A DNA stretch of 64,000 nucleotides, from contig JBBCJB010000012.1 of the NCBI GenBank assembly GCA_037190485.1, positions 62,001 through 126,000 of the forward strand, given 5' to 3'. A program made the translations under genes and the position numbers. This stretch comes from Parapedobacter sp037190485. Its GTDB lineage: Bacteria; Bacteroidota; Bacteroidia; Sphingobacteriales; Sphingobacteriaceae. Position 1 is the first letter of the stretch; each line of letters starts with the position of its first letter. Shown here piece after piece: positions 34,659-43,301 of this stretch. The notes below the pieces were generated by a model. That model saw only the letters and a program-made list of their open reading frames with translations, was not told the DNA's origin and ran no database searches.

Positions 34659-36023
34659 ATGGCCAACATCCTGCTGGTAGAAGATGACACCACGTTTGCC
34701 GCGATACTGGAAAACTTCCTCAAGAAAAAGGGGTTTGACGTCGAGGTGAAGTACAGTGTCAAGAGTGGCATCGAGGCCCTCAAGAACGATGCCTTCCAGT
34801 TGATCCTCTTGGACTACCGATTGGGCGACGGCATCGGTTTGGATATCGTGGACTCGATCCAGGCCGAAGGCAAGGCCATCCCGTGCATCATCATGACCAG
34901 TTTCAACGATGTGCGCACCGCCGTCAAGGCCATGCGCCAGGGCGTGTACGACTACATCACCAAACCCGTCAATCCGGATGAGCTGCTCATGGTGGTGAAC
35001 GAGGCGCTGGCCGGCAAGCCGGCCGCAGGCCAGCCCGTTGCGCCGCGTCCGTCGGCAGGCGGCACCAACGCCCCCGTCGCGGAATTCGTTGAAGGCACCA
35101 GTGTCGCCGCCCGCAAGTTGCACGAGTACATCGCGCTGGTCGCGCCGACGGACATGTCGGTGCTCATCCGCGGCGAGAGCGGCACGGGCAAGGAATATGT
35201 CGCGCGTTCCATCCATGGACTCAGCAAGCGTGCTGACAAGCCGTTCATATCCATCGATTGCGGCACGCTGTCTAAGGAACTGGCTTCCAGCGAGCTGTTC
35301 GGGCATGTCAAGGGTTCGTTCACCGGGGCGCTGAATGACAAGGTCGGGCAATTCGTGGAGGCGTCCGGCGGCACGCTGTTCCTCGATGAGATCGGCAACC
35401 TGTCGTATGACGTGCAGGTGAAGCTGCTGCGTGCCTTGCAGGAAAAAGTCATCCAGCCCGTGGGCGCCAACAAGACGGTCAACGTGGATGTGCGGGTCAT
35501 CGCCGCCACCAACGAAGACCTGGTGGGGTCGGGCAAATTCCGTGAAGACCTGTACCACCGCATCAACGAATTCGAGATCATCGTCCCCGCGCTGCGCGAT
35601 CGGCGTTCGGATTTCCAGCAGTTCGCGGACTTTTTCGTGGCCAAGGCCAACGAAGAGCTGGGCAGGCAGGTGACCGATCTGGCCGACGGCGTAAAGGAGA
35701 TATTCAATGCCTACGACTGGCCGGGCAACCTGCGCGAGCTGAAGAACGTCATCAAGCGCATGGTGCTGCTGTCGCCCGGGACGACGGCCGAGGTGTCGGC
35801 GCTGCCGGAGGAAATGGTTTTCGCGATGCGCAACCCCGAAGCCGCCGAACCGAAACCGTCTACCGACAATCCCGACCTGCGCCTGCACAGCGAGGCCCAC
35901 GAGCGCAAGTTGATCATGGACGTGTTGCAGAAAGCCAAGTACAACAAGAGCAAGGCCGCCCAGATGCTCAATATCGACCGCAAGACCTTGTACAACAAGA
36001 TGGAGAAATACGGGATCGAATAA
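34659..36023 (+). CDS. Sigma-54-dependent response regulator (NtrC family)
   Basis: 454 residues. Receiver domain with phospho-acceptor D52; AAA+ domain with Walker A GESGTGKE (172-179), the sigma-54 contact loop GSFTGA (219-224, Ser instead of the usual Ala) and Walker B TLFLDE (239-244); C-terminal Fis-type HTH ending DRKTLYNKMEKYGIE. It activates sigma-54 promoters after phosphorylation. No histidine kinase is next to it. The downstream FAH gene overlaps its stop. Confidence 0.93.
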   Translation: MANILLVEDDTTFAAILENFLKKKGFDVEVKYSVKSGIEALKNDAFQLILLDYRLGDGIGLDIVDSIQAEGKAIPCIIMTSFNDVRTAVKAMRQGVYDYITKPVNPDELLMVVNEALAGKPAAGQPVAPRPSAGGTNAPVAEFVEGTSVAARKLHEYIALVAPTDMSVLIRGESGTGKEYVARSIHGLSKRADKPFISIDCGTLSKELASSELFGHVKGSFTGALNDKVGQFVEASGGTLFLDEIGNLSYDVQVKLLRALQEKVIQPVGANKTVNVDVRVIAATNEDLVGSGKFREDLYHRINEFEIIVPALRDRRSDFQQFADFFVAKANEELGRQVTDLADGVKEIFNAYDWPGNLRELKNVIKRMVLLSPGTTAEVSALPEEMVFAMRNPEAAEPKPSTDNPDLRLHSEAHERKLIMDVLQKAKYNKSKAAQMLNIDRKTLYNKMEKYGIE

Positions 36024-36994
36024 TGAAGCTGTGTTCCTACCAGGCGGGCAACGCCTATCGCCTCGGCGTGTTGGCCGGCGGGCTGCACCATGACCTCCAC
36101 GGGTTGGACAACCGGTTGCCAAGCACCATGGCCGATTTCCTGCGCGGGGGCGCGGAGGCGATGGCGGCCGCACGGGCGGCCGTCGCCGCGCTGGAAGGCG
36201 GGACCCTCGGCGGCAGCCCGCTGCCGGATGTCCGCCTCGTGGCGCCTGTCCCTGAACCGGCCTCGTGCCGCGATGCCTACGCGTTCAGGCAGCACGTGGA
36301 AACCTCCCGCAGGAACCGGGGGGTGCCCATGATCCCCGAATTCGATGCCTTCCCGGTGTTCTATTTCACCAACCACCGCGCGATTTTCGGGCCGGGCGAC
36401 ATCCATTGCATGCCCGCGCACTTCCAGCAACTGGATTTCGAGCTGGAAGTGGCCATCGTGCTCAACAAGCGCGGCAAGAACATCAAGGCCACGGATGCCG
36501 ACGATTACATCGCCGGGTACATGGTGATGAACGACCTCAGCGCCCGCCAGCTGCAAATGGAAGAGATGAAACTCAGTCTCGGGCCCGCCAAGGGCAAGGA
36601 CTTCGCCACGGCCATCGGCCCGTACCTGGTCACGCCCGATGAACTGGAGGCGTATCGCGTGCCGCCGCAACCGGGGCATGTGGGCAGCGCCTACAACCTC
36701 GAGATGACGTGCCGCGTCAACGGCGTGGAGGTTTCGCGCGGCGATTTCGCGTCCATGCACTGGACGTTTGCCGAGATCATCGAGCGCGTTTCGTATGGCG
36801 TGGAGGTCTATCCCGGAGACGTCATCGGCTCCGGCACGGTCGGCACGGGCTGTTTCCTGGAACTCAACGGCACCGGCAAGCTGCAAAACCCGGCCTACCA
36901 GGCGCAATGGCTGCAACCCGGCGACACGGTGGAGCTGGCCGTGACCGGGCTGGGCCGATTGGTCAACACCGTGCAACTGGATAACGGCGCGTAG
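36023..36994 (+). CDS. Fumarylacetoacetate hydrolase family protein
   Basis: 323 residues; its ATG overlaps the NtrC stop. The C-terminal core holds FELEVAIVLNKRGKNIKATD, with Glu as a probable metal ligand, and GYMVMNDLSARQLQ, the FAH fold. The N-terminal part is a divergent cap. The family hydrolyses acylpyruvates such as fumarylacetoacetate in tyrosine breakdown. A flavin reductase-like gene follows closely, suggesting an aromatic catabolic step (inference). Confidence 0.88.
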   Translation: MKLCSYQAGNAYRLGVLAGGLHHDLHGLDNRLPSTMADFLRGGAEAMAAARAAVAALEGGTLGGSPLPDVRLVAPVPEPASCRDAYAFRQHVETSRRNRGVPMIPEFDAFPVFYFTNHRAIFGPGDIHCMPAHFQQLDFELEVAIVLNKRGKNIKATDADDYIAGYMVMNDLSARQLQMEEMKLSLGPAKGKDFATAIGPYLVTPDELEAYRVPPQPGHVGSAYNLEMTCRVNGVEVSRGDFASMHWTFAEIIERVSYGVEVYPGDVIGSGTVGTGCFLELNGTGKLQNPAYQAQWLQPGDTVELAVTGLGRLVNTVQLDNGA

Positions 36995-37025
36995 TTGGAT
37001 ATTGGCGCGTAGTTTCCTAGCTTTG
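36995..37025 (+). promoter_or_regulatory. Promoter of the flavin reductase gene
   Basis: TTGG (36995-36998), a 19-base spacer and TAGCTTTG (37018-37025), a perfect -7 element. The ATG follows after five bases. The -33 site lies just behind the FAH stop. Confidence 0.45.
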
Positions 37026-37030
37026 CGCCG

Positions 37031-37918
37031 ATGACAAAGATTATAGACCCCAATACCCATCCCCAGTTCGACAATTTGCTCAAGTATGCGATCGCACCGC
37101 GGCCCATCTGTTTCGCCAGCACGGTCGATGCCGCCGGAAACGTGAACCTGAGCCCCTTCAGCTACTTCAACCTGATGTCGCAACGGCCGCCCATCTGCGT
37201 GTTTTCGCCGCTGCGGCGCATGCGAGACGGCAGCACCAAGCACACGCTCGATAACATCCGCGAGGTGCCCGAAGTGGTCATCAACATCGTCAACTACGCC
37301 ATGGTGCAGCAGCAGTCGCTGGCCAGCACCGAGTACGCCAAGGGCGTCGACGAATTCGCGAAGTCGGGCTTCACGCCCGTCGCTTCCGAGCTGGTGGCCC
37401 CGCCGCGCGTGGCCGAATCGCCCGTGCAGCTCGAATGCAAGGTCCGGCAGGTCGTCGCGCTCGACGATATCCCCGGGGCGGGCAACCTGGTCCTGGCCGA
37501 GGTGGTGCGCATGCACGTGCAGGACGGTCTGCTGGATGAGCGCGATGCCATCGACCAGTCGCGGCTGGACCTGGTGGCCCGATTGGGCGGCGATTGGTAT
37601 TGCCGCGTCACTGCCGACAACCTGTTCGAAGTGGCCAAGCCGCTGCGCAACCTCGGCATCGGGGTGGATCGGCTGCCCCAACACATCCGGCTTTCGCCCG
37701 TGCTGACCGGCAACCACCTGGGCCAATTGGGCAACGTCGAGGTGCTCCCCGCCGAGGACGAAGTCGAGGCGCTGCGCGCCGATCCCGAAATGCGCGACAT
37801 GCTCCAGGCGTTCATCGGCGACAAGGCCACCCGACAGATCCACCTGCACCGCAGGGCCGCCGAACTGCTCGATGCGGGCCGGGTACGCGACGCTTGGAAG
37901 ACCCTGTTGTTGGATTGA
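37031..37918 (+). CDS. Flavin reductase-like FMN-binding split-barrel protein
   Basis: 295 residues. The N-terminal 170 residues fit the flavin reductase domain: RPICFASTVDAAGNVNLSPF, then PPICVFSPLRRMRDGSTKHT. The C-terminal 120 residues are predicted helical and form an extension seen in Bacteroidota homologues. It probably uses NAD(P)H to reduce flavin or serves as a flavin-binding oxidoreductase. It lies 36 bases after the FAH gene and has its own promoter. Confidence 0.85.
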   Translation: MTKIIDPNTHPQFDNLLKYAIAPRPICFASTVDAAGNVNLSPFSYFNLMSQRPPICVFSPLRRMRDGSTKHTLDNIREVPEVVINIVNYAMVQQQSLASTEYAKGVDEFAKSGFTPVASELVAPPRVAESPVQLECKVRQVVALDDIPGAGNLVLAEVVRMHVQDGLLDERDAIDQSRLDLVARLGGDWYCRVTADNLFEVAKPLRNLGIGVDRLPQHIRLSPVLTGNHLGQLGNVEVLPAEDEVEALRADPEMRDMLQAFIGDKATRQIHLHRRAAELLDAGRVRDAWKTLLLD

Positions 37919-37933
37919 GCGAAATCGGTGATT

Positions 37934-38001
37934 TTGTTGAATTATTTGCAATGATTTATTAAAATTGTTGAATGATTTACAACAAATAATTGCTAATTTT
38001 G
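37934..38001 (+). promoter_or_regulatory. serC promoter region with direct and inverted repeats
   Basis: TTGTTGAAT followed by N and ATTT occurs twice, at 37934-37947 and 37965-37978, 31 bases apart. The second copy forms an inverted repeat TTGTTG/CAACAA (37965-37985). A TTG within it (37968-37970) lies 23 bases before the perfect -7 element TAATTTTG (37994-38001). The repeats could be regulator sites for serine synthesis. Confidence 0.4.
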
Positions 38002-38049
38002 CCGCCAATTAAATTTGGGTACACCTTTCAATTTAAAAACGGATAAACG

Positions 38050-39120
38050 ATGAAGCATAATTTTGGAGCAGGACCGTGCATCTTGCCTCAGGAGGTTTTC
38101 CAGGAAGCCTCCCAGGCGGTGCTTGATTTTAACGGGACAGGATTGTCCATATTGGAAATCTCCCATCGCAGCAAGGAGTTCGAGGCGGTGATGGCCGAAG
38201 CCGAGCAGCTGGTGCGCGAGCTGCTTTCGGTGCCACAGGGCCATGCTATCCTCTTCCTGCAGGGCGGTGCCAGCACGCAGTTCGCGATGGTACCGATGAA
38301 CCTGTTGCCGCAGGGTGGCAAGGCCGCGTACCTCGATACCGGCACGTGGGCGAACAAGGCGCTCAAGGAAGCCAGGAAATTGGGCGAGGTGGCCGTGGTC
38401 GCGTCCTCGGCCGATGCCAATTATTCGTACATCCCCAGGGACTACGCCGTTCCGGCCGATGCGGCCTATTTCCATTATACGTCAAACAATACCATCTTCG
38501 GCACCGAGCTGTTCGACACGCCGCAGGTGTCCGTGCCGCTGGTGTCAGACATGTCTTCGGATATCCTGAGCCGCCAGATCGATGTCGCCGACTTTGGGCT
38601 CATCTATGCCGGCGCGCAGAAAAACATGGGGCCTGCGGGCGCCACGTTGGTCATCGTCAAGGAAGAGCTGCTCGGCAAGACCGGCCGTACGCTGCCGACC
38701 ATTTTCGATTACCAGCCGCACATCGCCGCCGGTTCGATGTACAATACGCCTCCGGTGTTCTCGGTTTACGTTTCCATGCTCAACCTCCGGTGGTTGAAGG
38801 CCAAGGGGGGCGTGGCCACCATCGAGCAGGAGAACATCATCAAGGCCCGCACGCTGTACGATGAGATAGACCGCAACCCCTTGTTCAAGGGCACGGCCGC
38901 CCTCGAAGACCGTTCGCGCATGAACGTCACCTTCGTGACGGAAGACAAGGCGCATGAAGCGGCGTTCCTGGAACTGGCCAAGGAGCGCGGCCTGGTGGGC
39001 CTCAAGGGGCACCGCAGTGTCGGCGGCTTCCGGGCGTCGATTTACAATGCATTGAGCATCAGTGGTATCAACGCACTGGTGGATGCGATGCAGGAGTTCG
39101 AAGAGCGGAATAAGGCTTGA
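38050..39120 (+). CDS. serC: Phosphoserine aminotransferase
   Basis: 356 residues. PLP lysine K191 in IYAGAQKNMGPAG; MKHNFGAGPCILPQEVFQEA and GLKGHRSVGGFRASIYNALS are SerC signatures. It converts 3-phosphohydroxypyruvate and glutamate to phosphoserine; it is also used in pyridoxal phosphate synthesis. serA follows after 33 bases that include a heptamer repeat. Confidence 0.95.
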   Translation: MKHNFGAGPCILPQEVFQEASQAVLDFNGTGLSILEISHRSKEFEAVMAEAEQLVRELLSVPQGHAILFLQGGASTQFAMVPMNLLPQGGKAAYLDTGTWANKALKEARKLGEVAVVASSADANYSYIPRDYAVPADAAYFHYTSNNTIFGTELFDTPQVSVPLVSDMSSDILSRQIDVADFGLIYAGAQKNMGPAGATLVIVKEELLGKTGRTLPTIFDYQPHIAAGSMYNTPPVFSVYVSMLNLRWLKAKGGVATIEQENIIKARTLYDEIDRNPLFKGTAALEDRSRMNVTFVTEDKAHEAAFLELAKERGLVGLKGHRSVGGFRASIYNALSISGINALVDAMQEFEERNKA

Positions 39121-39128
39121 TTTCGAGG

Positions 39129-39149
39129 TACGAGATACGAAATACGAGA
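39129..39149. repeat. Heptamer tandem repeat between serC and serA
   Basis: Three tandem 7-base units starting at 39129, 39136 and 39143: TACGAGA, TACGAAA, TACGAGA. They fill most of the 33-base gap and end five bases before the serA ATG (39154). Confidence 0.7.
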
Positions 39150-39153
39150 TAGC

Positions 39154-40101
39154 ATGAAGATTTTGGCAAACGACGGGATAGACCCGTTAGGTAAACAATT
39201 ACTGGAAGCGGCTGGATTCACGGTCGACACCGACCACATCCCGCAAGACCAACTCGCCGAAAGGCTGCCGGCGTACGACGCCATCACCGTGCGGAGCGCC
39301 ACCAAGGTGCGGGCCGCGTTGATCGACGCCTGCCCGAACCTGAAACTGATTGGGCGTGGCGGCGTGGGGATGGACAACATCGACGTAGACTATGCCCGTT
39401 CAAAGGGCATCGCCGTCGTGAACACGCCGGCCGCTTCTTCATTGTCGGTGGCCGAATTGGTATTCGCCCATTTGCTGGGCGGCGTACGGTTCCTGTATGA
39501 CGCGCAGCGCAAGATGCCGGTTGAGGGCGACACCAATTTCGGTGGCCTGAAGAAGGCCTATGCCAAGGGCACGGAATTGCGCGGCAAGACCCTCGGTGTC
39601 ATCGGCATCGGGCGCATCGGGCGCGAGACGGCCAAGGTAGGCCTGGGCCTGGGCATGGACGTCATCGTCAGCGACCTGTTCGAGGCCCCCAAGACCCTGC
39701 CGCTGGCGCTCTCGGGCGGTATCACCGTCGACGTGCCGATCCAGCAGGTGGAACTCAGCGAATTGCTGCAACGTGCAGACTTCATCTCCCTGCACGTGCC
39801 GTTCACGGACAGGCCCATCATCGGCGAGGCCGAGTTTGCGCTGCTCAAGCCCGGCGTGGGCCTCGTGAACGCGTCGCGCGGCGGCGTCATCGACGAGGTG
39901 GCGCTGATCGCCGCATTGGACAGCGGACGGGTCGCCTTTGCCGGCTTGGACGTTTTCGACAACGAACCCACCCCACGCAGGGAACTGCTCGCGCACCCCA
40001 GGGTATCGCTCACGCCGCACATCGGCGCGGCCACGGACGGCGCCCAGGAACGCATCGGCGAGGAGCTGGCCAACCTGATCATCGGTCACCTCTCCAAGTA
40101 A
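39154..40101 (+). CDS. serA: D-3-phosphoglycerate dehydrogenase (short form without ACT domain)
   Basis: 315 residues. NAD site GIGRIGRETAKVG, then NASRGGVIDE (Arg), DVFDNEPTP (Glu) and TPHIGAATDGAQ (His). It makes 3-phosphohydroxypyruvate, the substrate of SerC encoded just upstream, so the two genes form a serine synthesis operon. The protein lacks the C-terminal ACT/regulatory domains of many SerA enzymes. Confidence 0.92.
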   Translation: MKILANDGIDPLGKQLLEAAGFTVDTDHIPQDQLAERLPAYDAITVRSATKVRAALIDACPNLKLIGRGGVGMDNIDVDYARSKGIAVVNTPAASSLSVAELVFAHLLGGVRFLYDAQRKMPVEGDTNFGGLKKAYAKGTELRGKTLGVIGIGRIGRETAKVGLGLGMDVIVSDLFEAPKTLPLALSGGITVDVPIQQVELSELLQRADFISLHVPFTDRPIIGEAEFALLKPGVGLVNASRGGVIDEVALIAALDSGRVAFAGLDVFDNEPTPRRELLAHPRVSLTPHIGAATDGAQERIGEELANLIIGHLSK

Positions 40102-40139
40102 AATTAGCATCGTCATGGCGTGAAGATGGCCGATTTGGT

Positions 40140-40147
40140 TATCTTTG
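40140..40147 (+). promoter_or_regulatory. -7 element of lysC
   Basis: Perfect TAnnTTTG match TATCTTTG, 17 bases before the lysC ATG. No clear -33 site. Confidence 0.4.
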
Positions 40148-40164
40148 CGCCATAACCCATATCC

Positions 40165-41478
40165 ATGAAAGTCTTAAAATTCGGAGGAACATCGGTAGGG
40201 AGCGCCGAGCGCATCAAGTCCTTGCTGGATATCATCGTGCCGCATGAGCGGCAGATCGTCGTTTTGTCGGCCGTATCGGGCACGACCAACGCCTTGGTCG
40301 AGATTTCGCAGGCGTTCGCCGCTGGCGACAATAAGCGGGCCTCGGCCCTGATCGGTTCGCTCCATGACCAATACAAGGCCCTGGTGGCCGAACTTTTCGC
40401 CACGGAAGGGGGGCTGCAGAATGGCAACGAGCTGATCGATTACCATTTCAACCTGATCGCCTCCTTTTCGAGCGACCTCTTCACGCCCATCGAGGAGAAG
40501 GTCATCTTGGCGCAGGGTGAGTTGATCTCGACCACGCTCTTCCATTTCCATCTCACCGAACTCGGCATCCGCTCGAAGCTGTTGCCCGCGCTCGATTTCA
40601 TGAAGATCGACGAGGACAACGAGCCCAAGATGGATTTCATCGAGGGCCAGTTGAATGAACTGTTGCTCCAATCGAGCGACCATAACCTCTTCATCACCCA
40701 AGGGTATATCTGCCGCAATGCATTCGGCGAGATCGATAACCTGCGCCGTGGGGGCAGCGACTACACCGCTTCGCTCATCGGTGCCGCCATCCGTGCCGAC
40801 GAGATCCAGATCTGGACGGACATCGACGGCATGCACAACAACGACCCCCGCGTGGTGAAGGGTACGCAACCCATCGCCAACCTGAGTTTCGACGAAGCCG
40901 CGGAATTGGCGTACTTCGGTGCCAAGATCCTGCACCCGCAGAGCGTCTTCCCGGCACAGCGCTACAACGTGCCGGTGCGCCTGCTCAACACCATGGATCC
41001 CCAGGCCCCCGGCACGCTCATCAACAGGGAAGGTGCGGCCAAGGGCATCGTGCGGTCCATCGCCGCCAAGGACGGCATCACGGCCATCCGCATCCACTCG
41101 TCGCGGATGTTGCTGGCGTATGGGTTCCTGCGCCGGGTGTTCGAGGTGTTCGAGCGCTACAAGACCCCCATCGACATGATCACCACGTCGGAGGTGGCCA
41201 TTTCACTCACGATCGACGATACCCGGTACCTGGACGACATCGAGCGCGAATTGCGCGATTTCGGTTCGGTCGAGGTGGATCGCGACCAGACGATCGTCTG
41301 CGTGGTGGGCGATTTCGGGTGGGACAGCCACGGCTATGCCGCGCGCGTACTGGATGCCGTGAAGCACCTTCCCGTACGGATGATTTCGTATGGTGGCAGT
41401 AATTACAACATATCCATGCTGTTGCAGACCGCGCACAAGGTAGAGGCCTTGCGCTCGTTGCACAACAGGCTTTTCTAA
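40165..41478 (+). CDS. lysC: Aspartate kinase
   Basis: 437 residues. Kinase start MKVLKFGGTSVGSAERIKSL; GGSDYTASLIGAA and WTDIDGMHNNDPR complete the active site. Two ACT-type segments occupy the C-terminus (about 310-437), where feedback regulation would occur. First step of lysine, threonine and methionine synthesis. lysA follows after 18 bases. Confidence 0.95.
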   Translation: MKVLKFGGTSVGSAERIKSLLDIIVPHERQIVVLSAVSGTTNALVEISQAFAAGDNKRASALIGSLHDQYKALVAELFATEGGLQNGNELIDYHFNLIASFSSDLFTPIEEKVILAQGELISTTLFHFHLTELGIRSKLLPALDFMKIDEDNEPKMDFIEGQLNELLLQSSDHNLFITQGYICRNAFGEIDNLRRGGSDYTASLIGAAIRADEIQIWTDIDGMHNNDPRVVKGTQPIANLSFDEAAELAYFGAKILHPQSVFPAQRYNVPVRLLNTMDPQAPGTLINREGAAKGIVRSIAAKDGITAIRIHSSRMLLAYGFLRRVFEVFERYKTPIDMITTSEVAISLTIDDTRYLDDIERELRDFGSVEVDRDQTIVCVVGDFGWDSHGYAARVLDAVKHLPVRMISYGGSNYNISMLLQTAHKVEALRSLHNRLF

Positions 41479-41496
41479 CGACCAAGCGAGCGCACG

Positions 41497-42666
41497 ATGT
41501 TTGACACCGGACTGCTATCCGCATTTTCCAACGAGGAAACACCGTTTTATTATTATGACCTGGGGCTGTTGCGGCAGACGCTTGACGCGGCCCGCCAGGC
41601 CTCCGCGTCGCATGGCTTCCATGTGCACTATGCGCTCAAGGCCAATTTCAACGACCGCGTGCTGGATTTGGTGCGCGATGCCGGGTTCGGTGCCGACTGC
41701 GTGAGCGGCAACGAGGTCAAGAAGGCCATCGAGCGCGGGTTCGACCCCGATCAGGTCGTGTTCGCTGGCGTGGGCAAATCCGACAAGGAGATCCGCTATG
41801 CGCTAAGCCAGGATATCTTCGCGTTCAACGTGGAATCGATCGCCGAATTGCAGGTCATCGACGGGTTGGCCGCCGGCATGGGCAAGCAAGCCCGGGTGGC
41901 GTTGCGCATCAACCCCAACGTGGACGCCAAGACGCACCAGTACATCACCACCGGCCTGGACGAAAACAAATTCGGCATCGCCCATTGGCAACTTACCGAA
42001 GCCATCGATGCGCTGCGGCAATGCGCGCATATCGAGCTCATCGGCATCCACTTCCACATCGGTTCGCAGATCACGGACCTGAATGTGTTCAAGAGCCTGT
42101 GCGTCAAGGTCAACGAGCTCAACAATTGGTTTGACGAGCGGGGCTTCCGGTTGCGCGTGCTCAATGTGGGCGGAGGTTTGGGTGTGGATTATCATGCGCC
42201 TGATGCCAATCCGATCCCCGATTTCGAGGGGTATTTCTCGGTTTTCGCCGATTTCCTGGAGCGAAAGCCCGGGCAGGAGGTCCACTTCGAGTTGGGGCGG
42301 GCACTCGTGTCGCAGAGCGGTACGCTCGTGAGTCGGGTGCTGTACGTCAAGAACGGCATCAAGAAAAACTTCCTGATCCTGGATGCGGGCATGACCGAGC
42401 TCATGCGCCCCGTGCTGTACCAGGCCTATCACCAGATCCAGCGGTTGGACGCGGTGCCAGACGGTGCCGAATCGGTGCACTATGACGTGGTGGGGCCCAT
42501 CTGCGAAAGCACGGACTGCTTCGGCAAGGAGGTGCCGCTACCGCCTTCGTCGCGCGGCGACCTGATCGCCATCCGTACCGCCGGTGCGTACGGGGAGGTG
42601 ATGGCCTCGCGCTACAACCTCCGCGACGAGATCCGCTACGTGTACAGCGACCGGATCAGCCGCTGA
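41497..42666 (+). CDS. lysA: Diaminopimelate decarboxylase
   Basis: 389 residues, an alanine racemase-fold PLP enzyme. PLP lysine is in HYALKANFN (about K51); the second-subunit Cys is in GPICESTDCFG. It decarboxylates meso-diaminopimelate to lysine. Paired with lysC, but other dap genes are absent from the window. Its final 11 bases overlap the end of the convergent LuxR regulator gene. Confidence 0.95.
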   Translation: MFDTGLLSAFSNEETPFYYYDLGLLRQTLDAARQASASHGFHVHYALKANFNDRVLDLVRDAGFGADCVSGNEVKKAIERGFDPDQVVFAGVGKSDKEIRYALSQDIFAFNVESIAELQVIDGLAAGMGKQARVALRINPNVDAKTHQYITTGLDENKFGIAHWQLTEAIDALRQCAHIELIGIHFHIGSQITDLNVFKSLCVKVNELNNWFDERGFRLRVLNVGGGLGVDYHAPDANPIPDFEGYFSVFADFLERKPGQEVHFELGRALVSQSGTLVSRVLYVKNGIKKNFLILDAGMTELMRPVLYQAYHQIQRLDAVPDGAESVHYDVVGPICESTDCFGKEVPLPPSSRGDLIAIRTAGAYGEVMASRYNLRDEIRYVYSDRISR

Positions 42667-43276
42667 TCAGCGTCAGCATCTCGGCCGTATTGCGCACGCC
42701 CAGTTTATGCAGGATGTTCTTGCGGTGGGTCATCACCGTGTGGATGGACAGGAACAGGATGTCGGCGATCTCTTGGTTGGTATGCCCGTTGCGCACCAGC
42801 CCGATGATTTCCTGCTCGCGCCGCGATAGCTTGAATTTGTTCAGGAACTTGTCCTCGATGGCGAATCCGCTGTCGCCCGCGCCGTGTGGCCGGTCGTAAT
42901 CGAACCGGTTTTCGCCTTGGTGTATCGCCTTGATCGTATCGATCAGGTGCTCGGCGTCCGAATCCTTGTGCAGGTAGCCGTTGATGTCCATCTCCCGGCA
43001 TTTCGCGTACACCGTTTCATCCGCATACATGCTCAGCACCACGATCTTGCTCGGTATGCGTTCGTTCCGCAGGATGCGGATGGCGTCGGCGCCGTTCAGT
43101 ACCGGCATGTTGAGGTCTATCAGCACCAGGTCTACGGTGTTGAGCCGCAGGTACTCGACCAATTCCCTGCCGTTTATGCAGATCTTGGCCACCGTCAGTT
43201 CCGGGTCGGACTGCAGGATGGAGGCGATGCCCTCGGACATCAATTTGTGGTCATCAGCGATAGCGATCGTTATCAT
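42656..43276 (-). CDS. LuxR-type response regulator (NarL/FixJ family)
   Basis: 206 residues. Receiver with phospho-acceptor D54 (VLIDLNMP) and K in the switch region; the C-terminal LuxR HTH is LSRREQEIIGLVRNGHTNQE. It is encoded 25 bases after the histidine kinase gene, as its expected partner. Target genes are unknown. Confidence 0.93.
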   Translation of the reverse strand: MITIAIADDHKLMSEGIASILQSDPELTVAKICINGRELVEYLRLNTVDLVLIDLNMPVLNGADAIRILRNERIPSKIVVLSMYADETVYAKCREMDINGYLHKDSDAEHLIDTIKAIHQGENRFDYDRPHGAGDSGFAIEDKFLNKFKLSRREQEIIGLVRNGHTNQEIADILFLSIHTVMTHRKNILHKLGVRNTAEMLTLISG

Positions 43277-43301
43277 CGGTCTTTTCTTTCTTCGGGTGTG
43301 G

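Noticed and set aside
34644..36173. 509-residue minus-strand frame opposite the NtrC-type regulator
   Set aside because: Shadow of a clear sigma-54 activator; no recognisable motif.
35711..38008. 765-residue open frame on the minus strand across the NtrC, FAH and flavin reductase genes
   Set aside because: Antisense to well-supported genes; no domain, with repetitive polar composition typical of reverse frames of GC-rich codons.
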